Shown here in pieces: positions 13,621-24,626 of a stretch of 64,000 nucleotides of DNA. The notes beneath the pieces were generated by a model, which worked only from the letters and a program-made list of their open reading frames with translations, was not told the DNA's origin and searched no databases. A program made the translations under genes and the position numbers. The stretch spans positions 83,111,939-83,175,938 of the forward strand of contig NC_090729.1 of assembly GCF_036898095.1 (NCBI RefSeq), in the 5' to 3' direction. The stretch comes from Palaemon carinicauda. Taxonomy: Eukaryota; Arthropoda; Malacostraca; Decapoda; Palaemonidae. Each line of letters starts with the position of its first letter. Position 1 is the stretch's first letter.

Positions 13621-14091
13621 CTACGCAGTCCTTCTACACACCAGTCCTTCTACACACCTAGTTAATTCATTCCAGAACTCATTCCGCTCTTCTTCACTTT
13701 TCTCCCTACCTGGCCCATACGCACTGACAAACGCCCAACATTCCCTTGCCAACCTAACCCTTACCCACATTAACCTAGATGATATCTCCTTCCATTCCAC
13801 TACTTTACCTGTCATCCATTCACTCAGTAACAAAGCCACACCCTCTCTCGCTCTTCCCCTTTCAATCCCAGACACTCTACCAGACATTTCACCAAACATC
13901 ACTTCACCCTTTCCTTGTATCTTCGTCCCACACAAGGCCAATACATCCATCCTTCTATCCCTAAACATACTTCCAATTTCACACCTTTTACTCTCTATCG
14001 TACTACATCCACACACATTCAAACACCCCAAAACTAGAGTGCGGGGAGCAGTCACTCTCCCCCCAGCTCCATCTCTTTGTTGATGTCTCAC
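13621..14091 (-). pseudogene. LINE endonuclease, N-terminal half
   Basis: 156 codons. LGCLNVCG near residue 27 contains the metal-site asparagine. A MDVLALCGTKIQG segment corresponds to the catalytic-glutamate region, with threonine-lysine where T-E is usual. A FVSAYGPG motif follows. This resembles the endonuclease that is often misannotated as craniofacial development protein 2-like. A short duplication (CAGTCCTTCTACACAC repeated near 13626-13655) sits at the frame end and may have caused the break. Confidence 0.8.
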
Positions 14092-14221
14092 AGGATGTAG
14101 ATACAGGAGAGGGGGTTCCCAGCCCCCTCGTCCTGTCCCTTTTAGTCGCCTCTTACGACACGCAGGGATAACTTTGGCGCTATTCTAATTTTTATATGCC
14201 CCCATGGCCACAGGGGGCATA

Positions 14222-14230
14222 TGTAAAAAT
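14222..14230. repeat. Target-site duplication of the LINE, right copy
   Basis: TGTAAAAAT, matching 10822-10830. Confidence 0.7.
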
Positions 14231-14589
14231 TATGAAATGAAAAAGGAATTAGCATAATGTTATAGAAATACAAAACCTGAAAAGAAGTTATGAATATTAT
14301 AACAATACACATGCCAGAAAGAAAAAACACATAACTTCACGAAGAAAACTTACCAAATCAGAAAATGGGACTCTAAAATAAGGCTAAACTATAACTCGAA
14401 CGAGTACAAAATAAAAGAAAAAAAATTATAGACCTCACTAAGATTGAACCTACATATAAACTAGACTATAAACTAAGTACTCATTCATACTCGCTCACAC
14501 ACTTGTCATTATATTTCATTGCGTAAAACTAGTTTCTATACCAACCCGACGAAGACATGAGAAGGGCGATGGAAGGACAAAAGCCAAAA

Positions 14590-15702
14590 TTACATACGAG
14601 AAAGGGCATCAGGAATACGGTTCTCCGATCACTTAATATGTTTGATAACCAGAGTGAATTCCTGCAACTCCAAAGCCCATCTCAAAATCCTCTGATTAGA
14701 CCCTTTCATCTTTTCTATGAACACTAGAGGATTGTGATCAGTCGAAATCTCTATCGGGAAGGAGAAATTGGTCCCATGGGGTTTAAAATGTAACAAAGTA
14801 CGAACCAACGCCAAGGCCTCCTTCTCGATAGTTGAATACCGTTTCTCTGTTGCCAGTAGTTTACAGCTAAAGTAAGACATGGGAAGAACCTCTCCAGCCC
14901 CATTTCTCTGAAAGAGGACACCTCCAATGCCCAAGTCACTAGCATCCACCGCGATAATGAAAGGTTTCTGAAAATCTGGGGACATTATTATTGGGTTTAA
15001 CACCAACACCAGTTTAATTTTAATAAAAGACTCCTCACATTGAGGAGACCACACAAATTTCTGTCCTTTCTCTAATAACTTAGTAGGTGGCTGAGCAATG
15101 TCCGAGAAATTTCGCACAAACCTTCTATAATAACCCGTCATTTCAAGGACTCTCCGAACTTCCCTGACATTACTCGGCCTCTTCAAATTTAAAATGGCAT
15201 CAAGATTGGCTTGTTTAGGGGCTACCTGACCCAAACCAACCTCATGACCCAAATAGCACACTTTGGCTTTACCAAATTCACACTTACCTAAGTTCACAAC
15301 AAGACCGGCATCCCTCAAAGCTTCAAACACTTTTCTCAATCTTACTATATGAGTTTGCCAATCATTGCTGTGAACAACTAAATCATCAATATAAATCTTA
15401 GTGCCTTTCAACCCACAAATGACTCTGTTCATAAGCCACTGAAAGGTGCATGCAGCATTTTTCATCTCAAAGGGCATCACTTTCCATTCGTAAAGCCCAA
15501 AGGGAGTTAGAAATGCGGAAATTTCCCGGGCTCGATCAGACAGAGGCACTTGCCAATATCCTTTCAGCAAATCCAACTTGGTTATGAATTTTGCAGACCC
15601 TATCTGATCGAAACAGTCGTCAATGCGGGGCAAAGGAAAAAGAGTCATTTTTGGTACTGGCATTAACCTTACGGCAATCCACACACATTCGGTACTTTCC
15701 AT
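14590..15702 (-). pseudogene. pol: Gmr1-like element: reverse transcriptase core and RNase H
   Basis: The frame 15702-14629 contains RT motifs FITKLDLLKGYWQVPL, YIDDLVVHS (the catalytic Asp pair) and YLGHEV. RNase H follows with AVDASDLGIGGVLF and TIEKEALALV. TGA at 14626-14628 interrupts it. The same frame continues through a RIPDALSR motif to TAA at 14590-14592. Because that motif normally closes the RNase H domain and a stop follows directly, pol ends after RNase H. No integrase follows; it lies upstream instead. Confidence 0.9.
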
Positions 15703-16429
15703 CAGACTTTTTAACTAAAACGATCGGAGAGCTCCAAGGACTTATCAAATGTTGGATGAGGTCGTGCTTCAGAATATAATTTATTTCCTCCTCGACTATG
15801 TCACTTTTCACTGGATTTAATCCATAAGGACTCTGCTTTACAGGGGAAGCACTGCCCACATCCACATCATGCTGAAGCAACCTCCTCCTACCTGGTGAAC
15901 TACGAAATACTTCTGGAAAAGAACAGATTAAATTAATAATGTCCCTTTTCTGAGTAACTTCCATATGGTCCAGCTCTCTTTTCAAAACCTCTAGATTTTG
16001 AATGTTATTAAAGAGAGCTTCAGAAGATACCTGACCAACTAAGTCCTCAAAGTTATCCTTTGGAGATTCTACATCTACAGACACAGGTTCATATACAATA
16101 GCTAAAGGATTTCTACCACAGGAAATATAAGACTTTAATCTATTAATATGAAAGACCCGGCACTTTCGTTTAGTCCCGGGGGCTTCAATTTCATAATTCA
16201 CCTCAGACAATTTTCTCAAAACCTTCCAGGGCCCCTTATACCTTGGTTCGAGGAAATTGTCTGAGTCTGTACTCAACACCAATACAAATTCCCCTGGCTC
16301 AAACGACCGCACTTTGGTTTTCCTATCAAAATTAGATTTCATAACTGCTTGGGAGGAAGCCAAATTCTCTCTTGCAAATTTCCATGCGATAGCTAATTTC
16401 TTCCGTAAATTCTCTACAAACTTCATCAC
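15620..16429 (-). pseudogene. pol: Gmr1-like element: integrase C-terminus joined to the start of RT
   Basis: One continuous 269-codon frame proves the unusual domain order. Residues 1 to about 105 are an integrase C-terminal region (FEPGEFVLVL, YKGPWKVLRKL and an HINRLK end). They are followed by a linker and then the RT N-terminus (SSPWSSPIVLVKK-like segment and GKYRMCVDCRKVNA) near residues 225-260. The frame is lost near 15650, where the RT core continues in another frame. Confidence 0.9.
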
Positions 16430-17287
16430 ATTAATTCCTCTTTCTGACCAGATGATAACAATTTATGGGAAATTTCCAACAGACCACGTACTTTGTGTCC
16501 ATAGATCAGCTTAAAGGGAGCTACACCTGCAGATGCAATTGGACGGTTCCTTATGGCAAAGAGAGCAAAGGGAAGTCCTTTTTCCCAATCCTCTCCTTCT
16601 TCATAGCAGTATTTTTTAAAACTGATTTAAGTGTCTGGTGGAATCTTTCCACCACACCCTGACTCTCAGGATGGTAAGGTACGCTGGTAGTGCACTGAAT
16701 AGCCAGTTCAGCAGACTTACCCCTAAATTCCTTACTCGTAAAATTCGTCCCACAGTCGGTCTGAATTTTACGAGGAAGTCCGTATCGGGAGAAAAATTCA
16801 ATGAGCTTCTCAAATACTGCATTGGAAGTGATCTTTTTCATTGGGAATGCTTCAGGAAATCTAGAAGCTCTGTCCATGATGGTCAGGAGATGAGTAAACC
16901 CGGTCTTTGTTCTGGGCAAAGGCCCCACCATATCCATAACCAATTCCACAAAAGGTTCCCCAATTGCAGGAATGGGATTTAGAGGTGCTTTAGGGATCAC
17001 TTGATTGGGCTCTCCCATCACCTGACAAACCTCGCAATTACTAACAAATCGTTTCACTGATGATTTTAATCCTGGCCACCTAAAACATTTCGCTAATCTT
17101 TTGAACGTCTTAAATGCTCCAAAGTGACCAGAAAAAGAATCATCATGTGACAACTTCAAAACAGACTCCCTAAATTTTTGAGGGAACCACAATTGGTTCC
17201 ACTCAAAAAGTTTTGTCCAGGTCATGTGTAGATGGGCGACTAATTCGGTATAACAAACCTTTTATTACACAAAACCTCGGTTCAGTT
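16430..17287 (-). pseudogene. pol: Gmr1-like element: integrase
   Basis: A KGLLYRISRP segment near 17260 precedes the zinc domain. The frame 17225-16551 then shows H...H with C-x2-C (SNCEVCQVM) and the DDE core: MDMVGPLP, IQTDCGTNFTS and ESQGVVERFHQTLK. A frame change near 16595 moves the last part (LPFALFAIRNRP-like) into another frame down to a TGA near 16430. Its position between protease and RT is opposite to the usual gypsy order. Confidence 0.9.
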
Positions 17288-17850
17288 AAATCGGCGGTGT
17301 CACCCAACTCGAAATCAAACTCTTGTTTCTGAGCCTCAATAAATGTTAAACAGTCCCAATCAGGTTGCAAAATATTACTAATACTACTCGGACTACCTAC
17401 TGGCCCGGGCCCTTCTAACTCTACTTCTAAAGTACTTAAATCTAAGTCATCATCATTTATCAAATCAGCTGCCTTACCGGATGCCCCAGTAACCACCGCC
17501 ACAGGAAAAGCATTCACAGTCAAAAGAGGAAATAATTCCAGACCCATATGGTCTACCATGTCATTTCCTAAAATACCATCTATATTTGGAATAGGGAGAT
17601 TCTCTACCACAGCCAACTCGGTTACCTCATTATACCCAGGGAAGGATAATTCAACTTCCAACAATGGAGCTGAAACCACAGTATTCGGGAAACCTCCCAG
17701 AATCACATAATTCCCTGAATATACAACTAAACCATTTAAAGATTCCCTTAACACTAAAGACCGAGCTGACCCTGTGTCTCGCAAAAATTTTACCTTAACA
17801 ACTCCTGAATTCGTAACCAGTCTACCTGGCCATATATATTTATCATAAAG
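17203..17850 (-). pseudogene. pol: Gmr1-like element: aspartic protease
   Basis: The active-site motif RDTGSARSLV appears at about 17780. The rest of the 193-codon frame is protease plus a spacer that already enters the integrase N-terminus. It processes the Gag-Pol polyprotein in active relatives. Confidence 0.8.
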
Positions 17851-18459
17851 TCATGAAGATCTATTACCAGTTGGTTTTACATTGCTACCATCACTACTAA
17901 TCCCATTGCTACCTTCTGTTACCGATGGATTCTCAACCTTGGGAGTAATAGGAATAGACTCATTTGTAATTACAGATATAGGATTGTCAATATTGTTATT
18001 ATTTCTTTCCAGATACCTCCTCCTGGCATTACACTGAGCTTGATAACGTCCAGGCTTATTGCACCAAAAACAGGTCCCATTACCTTTGCTCACATTACCA
18101 GACACTAACCGGTTTTTAGAGGGCTCTCCATTTGAAATTTTTCCCTGAGTCTTCTCATTCTCATAATAGATCAGAACACCTGAATGTTTTACCCTGTTGT
18201 TCTTTATATTATTGGATTTGTTATTACAATCATTTGGCTTAGTAGACTGGAAATTTATAACCTGAGACCCAAAACTGCCGGACCCCGCTCGATGGGTTAA
18301 AATAAATTCATCGGCAATCTGAGCCGCTTTACTTAGACTGACTGCTTTTACCTCTTCCAAATACATCCTCAGTTCTTTACTATAATTCTTCTTAAATTCT
18401 TCCAACAACATTAATTCCTCAAGGAGGAGAAAGAGACTACCTGACGACTCTTTAGCCAA
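17851..18459 (-). pseudogene. gag: Gmr1-like element: gag, C-terminal part with altered zinc knuckle
   Basis: 202 codons. The N-terminal part ends a helical capsid-like region (LLEEFKKNYSKELRMYLEE). A basic, Asn-rich tail holds CFWCNKPGRYQAQC, a C-x2-C-x4-[H]-x4-C knuckle in which the histidine position is arginine. The change is one base away from a histidine codon and should impair zinc binding. It overlaps the previous gag fragment by 49 bases in another frame, marking a frameshift. Confidence 0.8.
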
Positions 18460-19227
18460 TTATCAAATTGCTCTTCCTTGAGCCTAGCAAACTCCACGTA
18501 TGAAATGGAAGCATGCTTATTAAAATTTCTAAATTTTAGACGATAGGCCTCAGGGAGAAGATCATAATCCCTGAGGACTAATGCCTTTACTTTACCATAA
18601 TCACGGGCTACGCCCTTCTCCGAAGAATTATAAACACTGATTGCCTTGCCCACCAGCCTACACTGAATCAAGACTATCCACATCTCGGTGGGCCAAGACA
18701 ACCTGGTAGCTACCCGTTCAAACGCTTTAAAAAATTCTGGCCCATTTTTTTCGTCAAATACAGGGACTAACTTCAAAGCTGCCCCCATATTAAATTTGTT
18801 GACATATGGACCACAAGGAGTACTTAATCTATTAGGAACACTTTGCAATTTAGCCAACTCCAAATTTACATTAGCCATCTCTAGTTCATGTCGCCGCACC
18901 TTTTCGTTCTCCTCAAACTCAAGCTTCATTAACTCTATCCTCTTACAAATTAATCTATATTCATTGTCCTCTTAGGACAACACAAGCTGCACTAGGACTA
19001 CATTCTCCGGGACAGATTTTTCTACAACAAATGGGTTAGTGGACACGTTAGCTTTAACTTGCAATTTAGCATGTGCTTCAAAAATAGTTCCTAGTGTTCA
19101 CTGCCTTAAGGGGGATCACTAACCAATGAGCACAACTTACCAAATACTCTTTACCTAATACTGGAAGATTCCTAAGACAATCTGCTGATCCTAAAAATTC
19201 TGCGGGATCAAAAACATATTCTTCCAT
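18411..19227 (-). pseudogene. gag: Gmr1-like element: gag, N-terminal and capsid part
   Basis: A likely start at 19227 (MEEYVFDPAEFL) opens a short frame that breaks near 19085. Another frame then carries on to a TAA at about 18973. In the frame of that stop the capsid part continues through 18929-18411, with an acidic-basic helix (ENEKVRRHELEMANVN) and a SCAN-like helical region (KFRNFNKHASISYVEFARLK). The leader between the start and the LTR is short (about 125 bases). Confidence 0.7.
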
Positions 19228-19336
19228 GACTTCAAAATTAAAGGAGGAGTAAGGCAACACACTAAACAATAACAAATATTGGTAAATTCACTGAGCACTG
19301 ATCCACCTACCAAACCACCGAGTACAACCAAGTGCT

Positions 19337-19354
19337 ATCCTGGCAAGGTCGCCA
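19337..19354 (-). promoter_or_regulatory. Gmr1-like element primer-binding site
   Basis: On the minus strand TGGCGACCTTGCCAGGATAG begins three bases after the LTR. The first seven bases (TGGCGAC) are shared with the gypsy-2 primer site and the satellite units. Confidence 0.7.
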
Positions 19355-19357
19355 AAT

Positions 19358-20507
19358 TGTTACAACCTCTCTCGTTGTAATGTAGGTTCTTTTAAGATAT
19401 TTACATTCTCAAGGATAGCAGTCGGTAAATGTACTTTAGGGGCAAGGAAAGACGAAAACAGAGACCCAAGAAAACTTAACAATATTTATTGTAAACAAAA
19501 ATAATAACTTAAATCAACCTTGTGAGATTAAATGCACTTAATTATACACAACACTTAAAAGAACTAAAATACAATTCTCGACACTCACAAGAAAACCTAA
19601 AGCTAATATAATAAACCCTAAAGAGAAGAAAATCATAGAGAAAATATTTAATAAAAACAAGGTGGGTCCAAACAGGGGAATAAGGCTAGCCAGAATAATC
19701 AATAATCCTAATGATAAGAAGGTAGAAGGAAGTAAAAGATGAAAACAATGAAACCATTAATATTCCTACCTACCTTACAAAACTAAACAATGCAAAATTA
19801 AACATAGATACACAACATATAACAATAAAACTCGTACATATAGAAATAGAGAAAATTAATAATATACACAACTTCACCTCAAGTGAAGTACAGAAGAGAA
19901 GTTAAATTCAGGGCTGTACGTAGTCCATCAAGCCGCTAAACAGGAGGGTAAAACTGTACGCCAGGCATTGAAGGGCAACACACTTCCCTATACAAGAGGA
20001 ACGATAATTTGTCTTACCTGGCGTCAGCCTCCCTACGTATCACCTCATGAGCCAGTTTGCTCTCACACCCATATACAGCTGGACTGGATGAATACAGGTA
20101 GTAAAATCAAAATTCAGTGTCGGGAAACAGCGTCGACACAAATCCCGTAAAAATCCTCCAATGGGAACAAGTGGCAGAAAACTACCGTCACAGATGACAG
20201 ATCATCTGGTAAACGAACAGAAGTGCGATGGTAATAGCCAAAGTTGTCCTCCAAGTCACAATGAATGCTGAGACGGGAAATAGTGTTGGTGAGAGCTTGT
20301 CAAGACCCGAACTGCATTCACCGGTCGACCATGTCCCCTCATCACCTTCCTAGCGTTTATCAACACTCAAAGCAAAAAGAATAACAATCGTTAAAACGAT
20401 AGTTCACTAATACACAAAGGAGGAGGAGGAGGTGCAAAAACACATTAACACCATAGCAAACAAACTCAACAAAAAAACCAAAGAAATAATTTTACGTTAA
20501 CCTAATA
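19358..20507 (-). repeat. Gmr1-like element 5' LTR
   Basis: About 1.15 kb, the partner of 9605-10782, ending at the CCTAG duplication (20508-20512). On the minus strand it ends with GTAACA next to the primer site. Confidence 0.9.
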
Positions 20508-20512
20508 CCTAG

Positions 20513-22206
20513 AATTATTATATAACTCGATACTCGTCTCCCGTGGAGATTTAAGGGTAATCCCACCTCCCTCTAAGTGCCGCCCTGGGCGACAACCCTG
20601 TCTTGGTCCTGACATAGAGTAGACAATCCGGCTTGACTAGGCTAGGGTTTTCTATCTCTTACCCTTGCCGGCGGATAGCGGGCTTTGGTTTTTTCGACAG
20701 AACCTCAGAGTATTCAGTCTTTTTGCTGGCAGCAGAGCAGCAGGGTGACTAGTCACTCCCCTGCCGGCTTTCAGCTGCCGGCATAGGAGGCTTTGCCTCC
20801 CTAGGCTGCACTTGAAGGGGTTGTATGATGCCGCCACTTTCTCCCCTGCAGTCTAGAAGACTAGTCCTGTGTTGGCAGACCCTTGGCTGAAGAATAGACA
20901 TTCTTCTGCCGTCTAGGATGGCGCTGGCCCTGAAAGATGTTTCTCCCCTGTTGAGAGGTGGCAGCAAGCCTGCCGCCTCTTAACACTAATTTGGCAGACC
21001 CTAGGCTGAAGAATAGATATTCTTCTGACGTCTAGGATGGCGCCGATACTGAAACAGAGATTCTCCCTTGTGTGGTAGGGGCGGCAACCTTGCCGCCTTC
21101 TTCTACACTTTATACAGGACCCTTTTCCCTGCCCCCCCCCCCCCTGTTCTTAAGCAATGGCCTAGCCATCGCAACCCTGTGGCCGTCGTCCTACAATCTC
21201 ACCGCTTGCCGGGTAGATTGTGGGGCCGGCCGGGGTCCTACATAAGCAGCGGTTCATTCACTCAGTCTTCCCTTATGGACAGGCTCCGGGAAAGCTTGTG
21301 TGGGCTGTGACAGCTGCCGGTGGGAGACCCCTGTTCTGTAGAGTGTTCTTCAGTCCTCTTTTGGACTGTCATCCACATACCCGGGGCCGGCAGTGACCGG
21401 TAACAATTTTTTTGGTTGGATGGAAGCCTGAATGATACATTCTCCCCTTCCATTTGAACCCTCCTTCTGGAGGAGGGCAGTAAGATTAAGTACTTACACC
21501 CTTATTTATTGCTAATAAACATTTAATAAGGTAACCCTTCACTCCATTCTTTCTCTCTCTCTGTCAGCTGGTGCCGCCAGGTACTAACCGCCGGCTGGGC
21601 CGGTGCCGTCAGATACTAACCCAGCCGGCATGGGCTGGTGCCACCAGGTACTACCCCATCGCCAGCTGGATCATGCCGCCAGGTGCTAGGCTAGCTGGCA
21701 ACATGCCGGCTAAACTACAGTATATGATTATATAGTAGCCAGTATATTTGCAGTATAGATCATACTGCAGACAGAAAACTATATTATATGATATACAGTA
21801 GTTATTTTCCAACATACCCTGTGTATCCTTGCGCAGTCTATTGCTGAGACCAGTCATATATCGTAAGAAAAGACTTTTTTCAACCTAGTAATAGCTAATC
21901 GGTTAACAATTTATCCCACATTATTAAAACCTTGAGAAGGGTCAGTGTTAAGTTACACTTATCTACCCCTAGGGGTTAGAAACCTTCCCTTGGGTTTTCT
22001 GAATAGGAAGACTCTAAGGATTTAATTTTGGGGGAGGTCACAGCAATTGGCTGGACAGGAAACACAAGTATGTGTCCTTCCTAGTTCCTTTCTAGCTTGA
22101 CTATCCTAAGCTATAATGATTAAAATATTAATAGTAATATTTTACATATTTTTTTATCAGGTGAGATAAACTACCGCATACTCATTTAAATTTCCTCTCT
22201 TTACAG
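20513..22206 (+). other. DIRS 5' leader, second part, GC-rich with tandem motifs
   Basis: Non-coding continuation of the DIRS leader. Two copies of a segment of about 80 bp starting TTGGCAGACCC lie at about 20862 and 20991. A GGTGCCGCCAGGTACTAAC-like motif recurs at 21571, 21602, 21637 and 21673. CCGGC palindromes are frequent. A pyrimidine-rich tract ending in TTTACAG (22200-22206) precedes the first gag-like frame and is a plausible splice acceptor; the donor is not identified. Several short frames here look like chance. Confidence 0.55.
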
Positions 22207-22506
22207 GAGGACCATTTGAAGTGCAAAGTCATCTTCTGCAACGTCAGGAGTAAGGACTTCTGCGGGCATATAGAGTGCATAGCTCAAGCCCCCTGCACCA
22301 CTTCTAAGGAAGCCCTTCGGTACTGGTACCCCCAAGGTTGCAACATATGCAAAGCCTGGGTTACCGAACCTTTTGATGATCCCAAGTCAGCGGAGTCAAG
22401 GGATGCATCACGAGAAAAGCTGCGTAGATGGGTACGTGGGTTTCAGAAAAACTCAACTGGACCGTACCTTCCTAACGAACGGATGCGCAACTTGGTGTTA
22501 TGTTAA
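22207..22506 (+). pseudogene. DIRS gag-like N-terminal Cys/His-rich frame
   Basis: The frame (first ATG 22216, 96 codons) is rich in paired cysteines: CKVIFC, FCGHIEC, APC and GCNIC, followed by WVRGFQKNSTGPYLPNERMR. Cys/His pairs of this type suggest a zinc-binding N-terminal Gag module. The WVRGF...PYLP part resembles the end of the module seen in decapod DIRS copies as I recall them; this needs a search. It stops at TAA 22504-22506. The remaining gag continues at 22600 in another frame. Confidence 0.55.
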
Positions 22507-22599
22507 GCAGGTATGGACGCTGTCATATCCCAATCATGACCCGATAGTCCATGCGTTCAGATTGCCATAGAAGTGGAAGTCACCGACGCATTATAAGGC

Positions 22600-23139
22600 A
22601 TGGACATCCATCAAGAGGAGAGGATGTCTGAAGTGCCCTCGGACACTGAGAAGATTCTTCTGAGGGAAGGTCATGAAGAAGAGTCTACATTGACTCCTGA
22701 AGATGAGGAAGTCGATTCGGAGCCCCTTCCGTCGGTACCGGCTCGGGAGCCGTTACCTTCAACATCTTCTGCCCCTCCATCAGATGACATGAGACAGGCA
22801 CTGGCCAATCTTACGGTGCTGATAGAGAGCATTTGCAAACAAGGCGAAAAAAGGGAGGCAAAACTTGAAAGGCAAATTGCTCACCTCTCCACCTCCCGTG
22901 GATCTCACAAGAGCCTCAGGGTTCAAGACCTCCCACCCTGCTCTGAGACCAATCCCTGGAGGCATGCAGAGTATATGCCGATCACTAACGGCAAACGCTT
23001 TATCTCAGAAAAGTTGGGAGCCGTCCCTATCGAAGATGTTCAGTTCTGGCCAAGCTTGAATGCTTACCCAGACTGCTTCATTCATCTGAAGCTGGAACCA
23101 GCATTGAAGGAAGAGACGGAACCCAAGGAGGTCATATAG
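22600..23139 (+). pseudogene. DIRS gag-like frame, middle part
   Basis: 179 codons. An acidic, Ser/Pro-rich stretch (residues 10-65) is followed by a predicted coiled coil with basic face (ANLTVLIESICKQGEKREAK, residues 68-88). A globular segment containing NGKRFISEKLGAVPIEDVQF follows. The gene order (directly before RT) and composition fit the DIRS Gag. It ends at TAG 23137-23139. Confidence 0.6.
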
Positions 23140-23777
23140 TATATGACCATGACAAGGCACGGGCTCTTTTGCCAAGTAGCCTGAAGCATACACTAATTCT
23201 AAAGTGTCAGCCCTCACCAAGAAACATCCTACCTTTCTTGCGCCATCTTCAATAGCCTTCCCATATACGTGAAAGGCTCTTAAAGCTGCTATTAAGGCCA
23301 TAGAGGCAGGCAAGCATTGTCCTACACTCGACGAGTGTAGACCTTTGTCATTAGTCCACCTTACCTTCTCAGTTGGGAAGTTGGAGGCAGATATCGCTGG
23401 ACGTCAGTTCAATGAAAATCTCCCAAAGTGGTTTGACTTTCTCTTGCGTAGGTAGCAAGAAACGAAGGAAAGACTAGCGGCATCTCTATCCCTAAAGAAT
23501 TGTTTAGAGATGACTGCAGTCCTAAATAGTATCCCGGATATGGACATGGTCGTGGCCAAGATGCACATGGCTACCTTGTTAAAGGACCTGTACGGCTTTA
23601 TTAAAGCCTGAAGGGCATGTAGAGAGTTCGTGTTTGCCTCAGCAGTGGTAAAGCACGAAAGCCAGAAAGCTGATAGCTACTAATATCTGGGGTAAGGACC
23701 TCTCCCCAAGTGAAGCGGTCAAGGAGATAGTTCACAAAGCCGCCACGGAGAATAAAAACCTTCTCCAGAAGTGGGGC
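23140..23777 (+). pseudogene. DIRS gag, degraded segment
   Basis: No frame stays open for long, but fragments of coding sense alternate between frames and link the middle and C-terminal Gag parts. Confidence 0.45.
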
Positions 23778-24122
23778 ATGTCAGCTAAGAGGAATTCTTC
23801 TCCAGATGATGGTCCCCAGCCTAAGAAGAAGACTAAGAGACCTAGATTACCCTCTCGGCCTGCCAAACAACATCATCCCACAGTTACCATGACTGCGGTG
23901 CCCCAAATGGTTGCTCAACCTACAACCACTTACCAGATGGTACCTCAACAGCTGGTTGCCCAGTCACCAGCATTTAACCCTACGTTTGAGAGGCAAACCA
24001 CTACCTTTCGTCCCAAAGGTAGAGGCTCTACGCGGGGCTCCTCAAAATACCCCCCAAGAGGTAAGGGTGGTAAGGGAGGACACGGTCAGGGAGGTAAATC
24101 CTCCGGAAAGCAGAAGCAATGA
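23778..24122 (+). pseudogene. DIRS gag-like C-terminal basic tail
   Basis: 114 codons: a Lys/Arg-Pro-rich start (PKKKTKRPRLPSRPAKQ), a Gln/Thr/Pro-rich centre and a Gly-Arg-Lys-rich end (GRGSTRGSSKYPPRGKGGKG), which suits nucleic-acid binding. The stop (TGA 24120-24122) is two bases from the RT start at 24124, so RT is in the next frame. Confidence 0.6.
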
Positions 24123-24123
24123 G

Positions 24124-24626
24124 ATGCTTCATGTAGGAGGGAGGCTCCAACAATTTCAGGATTGTTGGACCTTCGATCCGTGGGCCCACAGCCTAATCAA
24201 GAACGGACTTGGATGGAGCTTGACCGAGGCTCCACCATCATTTCCTCAGTTCTTCCAACACTCCACCCCCGCACTGGAAGAATATACCCTAGCACTACTG
24301 AGCAAGCGGGTAATAAGGAGGGCAAAGTCCATCAAATTCCAGGGAAGGCTGTTTTGTGTTCCCAAGAAGGAGTCAGACAAACTCAGAGTCATTCTGGGCT
24401 TGTCGCCACTTAACAAGTTCATCGAGAATAACAAGTTCAGGATGTTAACCCTTCAACACATAAGGACCCTGTTACCAAAATGGGCATACACGGTATCGAT
24501 AGACCTGGCAGATGCTTATTGGCATATTCCAGTCAGCTGCCCCCTCTCCTCCTACCTAGGGTTCAGGCTACAGAAGAAGAAGTACATCTTCAAAGCCATG
24601 CCCTTCAGGCTAAACATAGCCCCAAG
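24124..24626 (+). pseudogene. DIRS reverse transcriptase, N-terminal half
   Basis: The frame begins ATG at 24124 with VGGRLQQFQDCW, the conserved opening of DIRS/Ngaro-type RT. It continues through FQGRLFCVPKKESDKLRVIL and the motif-A region VSIDLADAYWHIPV, then KAMPFRLNIAPS. It is cut at 24626 by gypsy-2. The reading frame resumes in phase at 30069 when the insertion and its duplicated CCAAG are ignored, so the RT was open here at the time of insertion. Confidence 0.88.
24622..24626. repeat. Gypsy-2 target-site duplication, left copy (CCAAG)
   Basis: Identical to 30064-30068. Confidence 0.92.

Larger units (their letters stand above)
10831..14221 (-). mobile_element. RTE-like non-LTR retrotransposon (LINE), near full length
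   Basis: A 3.4-kb insertion in the 3' untranslated part of the Gmr1-like element, bounded by a 9-bp TGTAAAAAT duplication. Minus-strand order: apurinic-type endonuclease, linker, reverse transcriptase, short 3' untranslated part, and a (TATG)n-like tail (10831-10847) instead of poly-A. Length and tail fit the RTE clade. The 5' end holds a 10-bp perfect inverted repeat (14194-14203 with 14213-14222). Frames are broken in several places. Confidence 0.85.
9605..20507 (-). mobile_element. Gmr1-type Ty3/gypsy LTR retrotransposon with integrase upstream of RT
   Basis: About 7.5 kb of element plus an inserted 3.4-kb LINE. LTRs of about 1.15-1.18 kb lie at 9605-10782 and 19358-20507, with a CCTAG duplication at 9600-9604 and 20508-20512. 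Read on the minus strand the order is gag, protease, integrase, reverse transcriptase, RNase H, then stop. Ordinary gypsy elements have integrase last. Integrase before RT is the Copia-like order described for Gmr1-type gypsy elements, first reported from deuterostomes. All frames are damaged. Confidence 0.88.

Noticed and set aside
20652..21453. Several short frames in the GC-rich DIRS leader
   Set aside because: They follow the repeated GC-rich motifs, lie on both strands and have no domain.
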